Shown here piece by piece: positions 61,955 to 64,000 of a stretch of DNA of 64,000 nt. Made by a program: the position numbers and the translations under genes. Each line of letters opens with the position of its first letter. The stretch's first letter is position 1. Source of the stretch: Ryuthela nishihirai (lineage: Eukaryota > Arthropoda > Arachnida > Araneae > Heptathelidae); assembly GCA_038380435.1 (NCBI GenBank), contig JAWZYU010000034.1, positions 25,461,404 through 25,525,403 of the forward strand, read 5' to 3'. The notes under the pieces were generated by a model, which did no database searches, was not told where the DNA came from, and saw only the letters and a list, made by a program, of their open reading frames with translations.

Positions 61955-62210
61955 AGCTCAAAAAGACCAAGTGTTACTCTCAATTTTTCGTAGATTTTTG
62001 ATGACAAAGAATAAAAGTTTGTACGCTTCTTACTGTGATAGAAAAATATCCGTTTTAGACTCTTATAGGAAATTAAATGTTGGATCTCCGTATAAATATG
62101 ATTATCGACGTTTGTTAAATTCATCACGTGCATTATTAAATTTCAAACTTGATCTGAATTGTGTTAGAATTTTGTTAACTGAAGAATCCACTACAAACAG
62201 GTAACGTTTT
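61955..62210 (+). other. Probable 3' untranslated region with AATAAA
   Basis: Directly after the stop codon the sequence is AT-rich. An AATAAA hexamer at 62010-62015 could direct polyadenylation near 62030-62050. Another frame stays open for about 90 codons through 62204 and ends beside CAG/GTAACG; it matches nothing I recognise and begins inside the coding exon, so I treat it as chance. Confidence 0.4.
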
Positions 62211-62299
62211 TCATTCTGTCGTTTTCCTATTGTAGTATAATAAATAATCCTCAAAACGACTGGTCAAAAACAGTAGAGAAGCTTCATATTTTGAACGTA

Positions 62300-62636
62300 G
62301 ATTGGATTGTTTATCTCTGAGCAACACTTTTTCAGACACAACGTACTTAATGACCAGGTCACAAAGATCACAAGGCTCAGAGAAGGGGATCCGCTAACAG
62401 CTGTTAAGAAACAGATGGAAATCTCCTGTCAAGGACATCCGGCGTGTTCTTAGAGTGTTCTTTAACGTTCCATCTGACGGACGACAGATGTTCTAAATCC
62501 TTCAGTATTTCCTTTCTCATCCATGGCACCGATTAGCAGTAATAAACCTCAACGCTGTCCCATCTTGGGACTCGACCCTGGGAATTGCAGAAATACGCGT
62601 CTAGTGCGCTAACAACTGAGCTCCTTCTCCCCCCCC
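62300..62636 (-). mobile_element. Old SINE downstream of the gene
   Basis: TGGATTGTTTATCTCTGAGC, TTAATGACCAGGTCACAAAG, GCTCAGAGAAGGGGATCC and CCATCTGACGGACG in minus orientation; the head is decayed (GCTAACAACTGAGCTCC) and followed by a C run. Confidence 0.8.
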
Positions 62637-62882
62637 CCCCCACACACATTTTAGAATGGAGGAGACAGTTTCTGAAACATGCTCTGAGAAATCAGAGATC
62701 ATAAATGGGCGAAATTCAGTACCGCGCTTTCTTTTAAGTCCTTATCTCCTCCATCCGAAGTGTGCCTGTGGCATTGATTTTAAACTTTAAAGAGGTGTAA
62801 ACAGAAAAGAATCAGAGCCTTAAGGCTACTTTTCGGTTTTCGATATGAACAAGAATAAAAATTTGCCATAATTGATCTGATA

Positions 62883-63090
62883 CAATCTCTCAAAAAATAT
62901 CCGAACACTATGGTTGATTACAGAATTCAGAAAAAATATCTGCAACGATTTTTTTAGAAATTAGTGATCTGGCAACCTTCGTGTGACACGGAGGTTGCCA
63001 GATTGCTAATTTCTAGAAAAATCGTTGCCAGATACTTTTTTATGAATTCTGTAATCAACATAGTGTTCGGATACTTTTTTTGAGCGATTG
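62883..63090. mobile_element. Foldback Tc1/mariner-type MITE
   Basis: Almost entirely one palindrome: CAATCTCTCAAAAAATATCCG at the left faces CGGATACTTTTTTTGAGCGATTG at the right, the interior arms pair for about 100 bp, and TA flanks both ends. CTCAAAAAAGTATCCG is typical of Tc1-type termini. The loop is only a few bases (near 62988). Confidence 0.9.
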
Positions 63091-63237
63091 TACAAGAATG
63101 GAATTTGGTCTCTTAAACGAATTTAAAAGAATTATTTAAAAAAATCTGCATTAGCATTTATTTTTTTATTATAAATTGAAATTAAAATCAATAAGACTGA
63201 AAAGTTTTATTTATTTACAGTTTACTGCAAATGAATG

Positions 63238-63272
63238 AGGTGTGATCTTGGATGATTCACGATCACACCTCC
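63238..63272. repeat. Short hairpin
   Basis: AGGTGTGATC and GATCACACCT are separated by 13 bases. Surrounding 63091-63475 is AT-rich with no gene. Confidence 0.7.
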
Positions 63273-63474
63273 TTCCCTGAAAAAAAAAATAAATAAGAAA
63301 TGCTACAAGAATAATTGCTAACTTAAAGTAATTTCCGCCATGTTAGAGTGAATAAGCCTTGTAGGGTGGTTTGTGACATCCAGCCCCCGTAGATTATGAA
63401 GCATATTTGCTATAGTAGCATAGTAGCCCATCCCCATCCTTCTCCTCAAGAATCCTAAGCGGAGGTTCAATCAG

Positions 63475-64000
63475 ACCGTGCAATTTAGCTCTAAGCATTT
63501 CAGTTTTAGGTCTAAGCATTTCAGTTTTAGGTCTAAGCATTTCAGCAGTAATCTACCTCTTGGGGATTTATGTAAAGTTTAGAAATAGCCAAAATATTTT
63601 CAGACTGTTTATAGGACCAACATTAAATCCGGCAATGCATCTGTTATCATTGCAAGCAATGGGAGTAGAACTAATCACATTGTTTAGAACATCACTGAAA
63701 TGCTCAGTCCACCTAGCCATGAGAGAATCCTCACCTTCTATAACCTTACCTTATTTATCCTTCAATCCCTGTATACCTGTCCGTTTTCTTCCACATAAAA
63801 TATTAACTATCTGGTACAGCTATCTGCTGTTGTGCTATCTAACTGCTTCCTCGGATTTGACAGCCAAGATTCAAAAAAAGATCAAGCCAAAGATTCTTAT
63901 CAGCAGCTAACTGATACTTAACACGTTTATTAAGCTCTTTGTAATGCTTTGTATTAGGACTTGTAGGGGATTGATTAAATTCCTCTAGTTCTTTCTGAAA
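63475..64000 (-). pseudogene. RTE-like LINE fragment running off the window
   Basis: The 3' end (AGGTTCAATCAGACCGTGCAATTTAGC) joins after a deletion to the linker/reverse-transcriptase border: CTAAGCATTTCAG occurs three times in a 21-bp tandem (63510-63546), then ATCACTGAAATGCTCAGTCCACC and CCTGTATACCTGTCCG. Continues past 64000. Confidence 0.88.

Noticed and set aside
61932..62204. A separate 90-codon gene after the GT23 stop
   Set aside because: It starts inside the last exon in another frame, has no recognisable domain, and AT-rich 3' untranslated sequence can stay open by chance.

Overview
This is an AT-rich, repeat-dominated stretch of an animal nuclear genome. Spliced exons with canonical GT-AG borders, tRNA-derived SINEs, four kinds of retrotransposon, several DNA transposons and many minisatellites exclude a prokaryote. 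The mix suggests an arthropod, perhaps a chelicerate; that placement is inference and is weak. There is no operon, CRISPR array or rRNA gene, and no tRNA-like stretch looks like a functional tRNA gene.

The only host gene I can support is a plus-strand gene for a family GT23 (FUT8/NodZ-type, alpha-1,6-fucosyltransferase-like) glycosyltransferase. Exons at 42845-43034, 50139-50315, 52171-52324 and 61625-61954 are secure: they align in order with the C-terminal half of animal FUT8, keep the GIHVRRTDK and VATDE motifs, and join in phase. Upstream, an exon encoding a membrane anchor (20413-20555), a small exon (25464-25507) and a possible start exon (5604-5639) also have good splice sites and join in phase. 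The seven pieces give 1,074 nt, or 357 residues plus stop. The model is short: it has an anchor, the GDP-fucose-binding Rossmann half and the SH3-like tail, but not the coiled coil or the first half of the FUT8 catalytic region. Either this is a compact GT23 protein or I have missed exons in the large introns.

The rest is intronic or flanking repeat. From 1 to 7 kb there are SINEs, three minisatellites, a Tigger-like MITE and a solo gypsy-type LTR just upstream of the possible start exon. From 7.2 to 17.7 kb there is a Tc1 transposase scrap and several copies of an RTE-like LINE, two of them head to head. From 17.7 to 20.3 kb a satellite is built from tandem copies of a SINE body without its tRNA head, ending about 100 bp before the anchor exon. 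From 20.6 to 31 kb there are foldback elements, SINEs and diverged tandem repeats. From 31.1 to 42 kb lie a nested DNA-transposon cluster, a CR1-like LINE, an I/Jockey-group LINE with RNase H, and three short hAT-type elements with 8-bp target duplications. From 43 to 58 kb there are more SINEs, CR1-like ORF1 and endonuclease remnants, a 42-bp minisatellite, a second large RTE-like copy pierced by a SINE, and a gypsy integrase end with its LTR. From 58 to 61.4 kb there are two low-complexity arrays and AT-rich intron; after the stop codon come a SINE remnant, a foldback Tc1-type MITE and another RTE-like fragment.

The mobile elements are degenerate and no complete autonomous element was found. 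The most informative ones are those with target duplications, because they date insertions relative to one another and show which repeats were hosts for later ones.
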